DNA of 13,345 nucleotides from DASZZY01 sp036260395 (GTDB lineage: Bacteria > Actinomycetota > UBA4738 > CALAEC01): NCBI GenBank assembly GCA_036260395.1, contig DASZZY010000176.1, positions 1 through 13,345 on the forward strand, read 5' to 3'. The first letter of the stretch is position 1. The number at the start of each line of letters is the position of its first letter. Positions 13,320-13,345 of the stretch are shown here, in pieces. The position numbers and the translations under genes are program-made. Under the pieces are notes generated by a model. That model was not told where the DNA came from. It saw only the letters and a list, made by a program, of their open reading frames with translations, and ran no database searches.

Positions 13320-13345
13320 CCGGCTGAGCGAGGACGCCGGCGGCC

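Overview
This is a G+C-rich, tightly packed, one-strand block that holds a nearly complete type IV pilus (T4P) biogenesis locus. Every gene I can support is on the + strand, most gene junctions overlap by 1 to 20 bases, and no mobile elements, RNA genes or CRISPR arrays were seen. GTG starts, TANNNT-type -10 boxes, a prepilin peptidase that looks leaderless, a short BldC/excisionase-type regulator and a PilP-like protein without a lipobox suggest a high-GC, probably monoderm bacterium, most likely a deep-branching actinomycetote. The lineage is an inference: no taxonomic marker gene is present.

Layout. 1-124: tail of an unknown upstream gene. 126-4154: the motor module pilB (extension ATPase with an MshEN-type N-terminus), pilT (retraction ATPase) and pilC (platform protein). 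4155-4282: control region with a sigma-28-like promoter, an inverted repeat over its -35 and a small hairpin against the ribosome binding site. 4283-4798: pilA, the probable major pilin, closed by a strong intrinsic terminator (4817-4854). 4859-4920: a second, weaker sigma-28-like site. 4921-9188: four minor pilins, fimT/gspH-like, pilV-like (with a roughly 380-residue C-terminal extension), pilW-like (with two contiguous EF-hand-type loops) and pilX-like (with a large beta-rich domain). 9207-9980: prepilin peptidase pilD. 9981-10219: a 239-base non-genic stretch with an inverted repeat, a sigma-A-type promoter, a palindrome and a possible 34-codon leader ORF. 10220-10432: small HTH regulator. 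10433-13319: the inner-membrane alignment module pilM, pilN, pilO and a PilP-like protein. 13320-13345 shows no feature.

How it works together (from knowledge of the families). PilD trims and methylates the prepilins. PilM binds the N-terminus of PilN, and PilN/PilO form a membrane scaffold carrying the PilP-like protein. PilB and PilT drive PilC to add or remove PilA subunits. The four minor pilins prime the fibre and probably sit at its tip. No secretin (PilQ) or PilY1 is visible, but the downstream edge is cut.

The points most worth a second look are the enlarged tip pilins (the PilV extension and the PilW calcium loops), the sigma-28-like control of the pilin genes, and the regulator cassette with its leader ORF between pilD and pilM.
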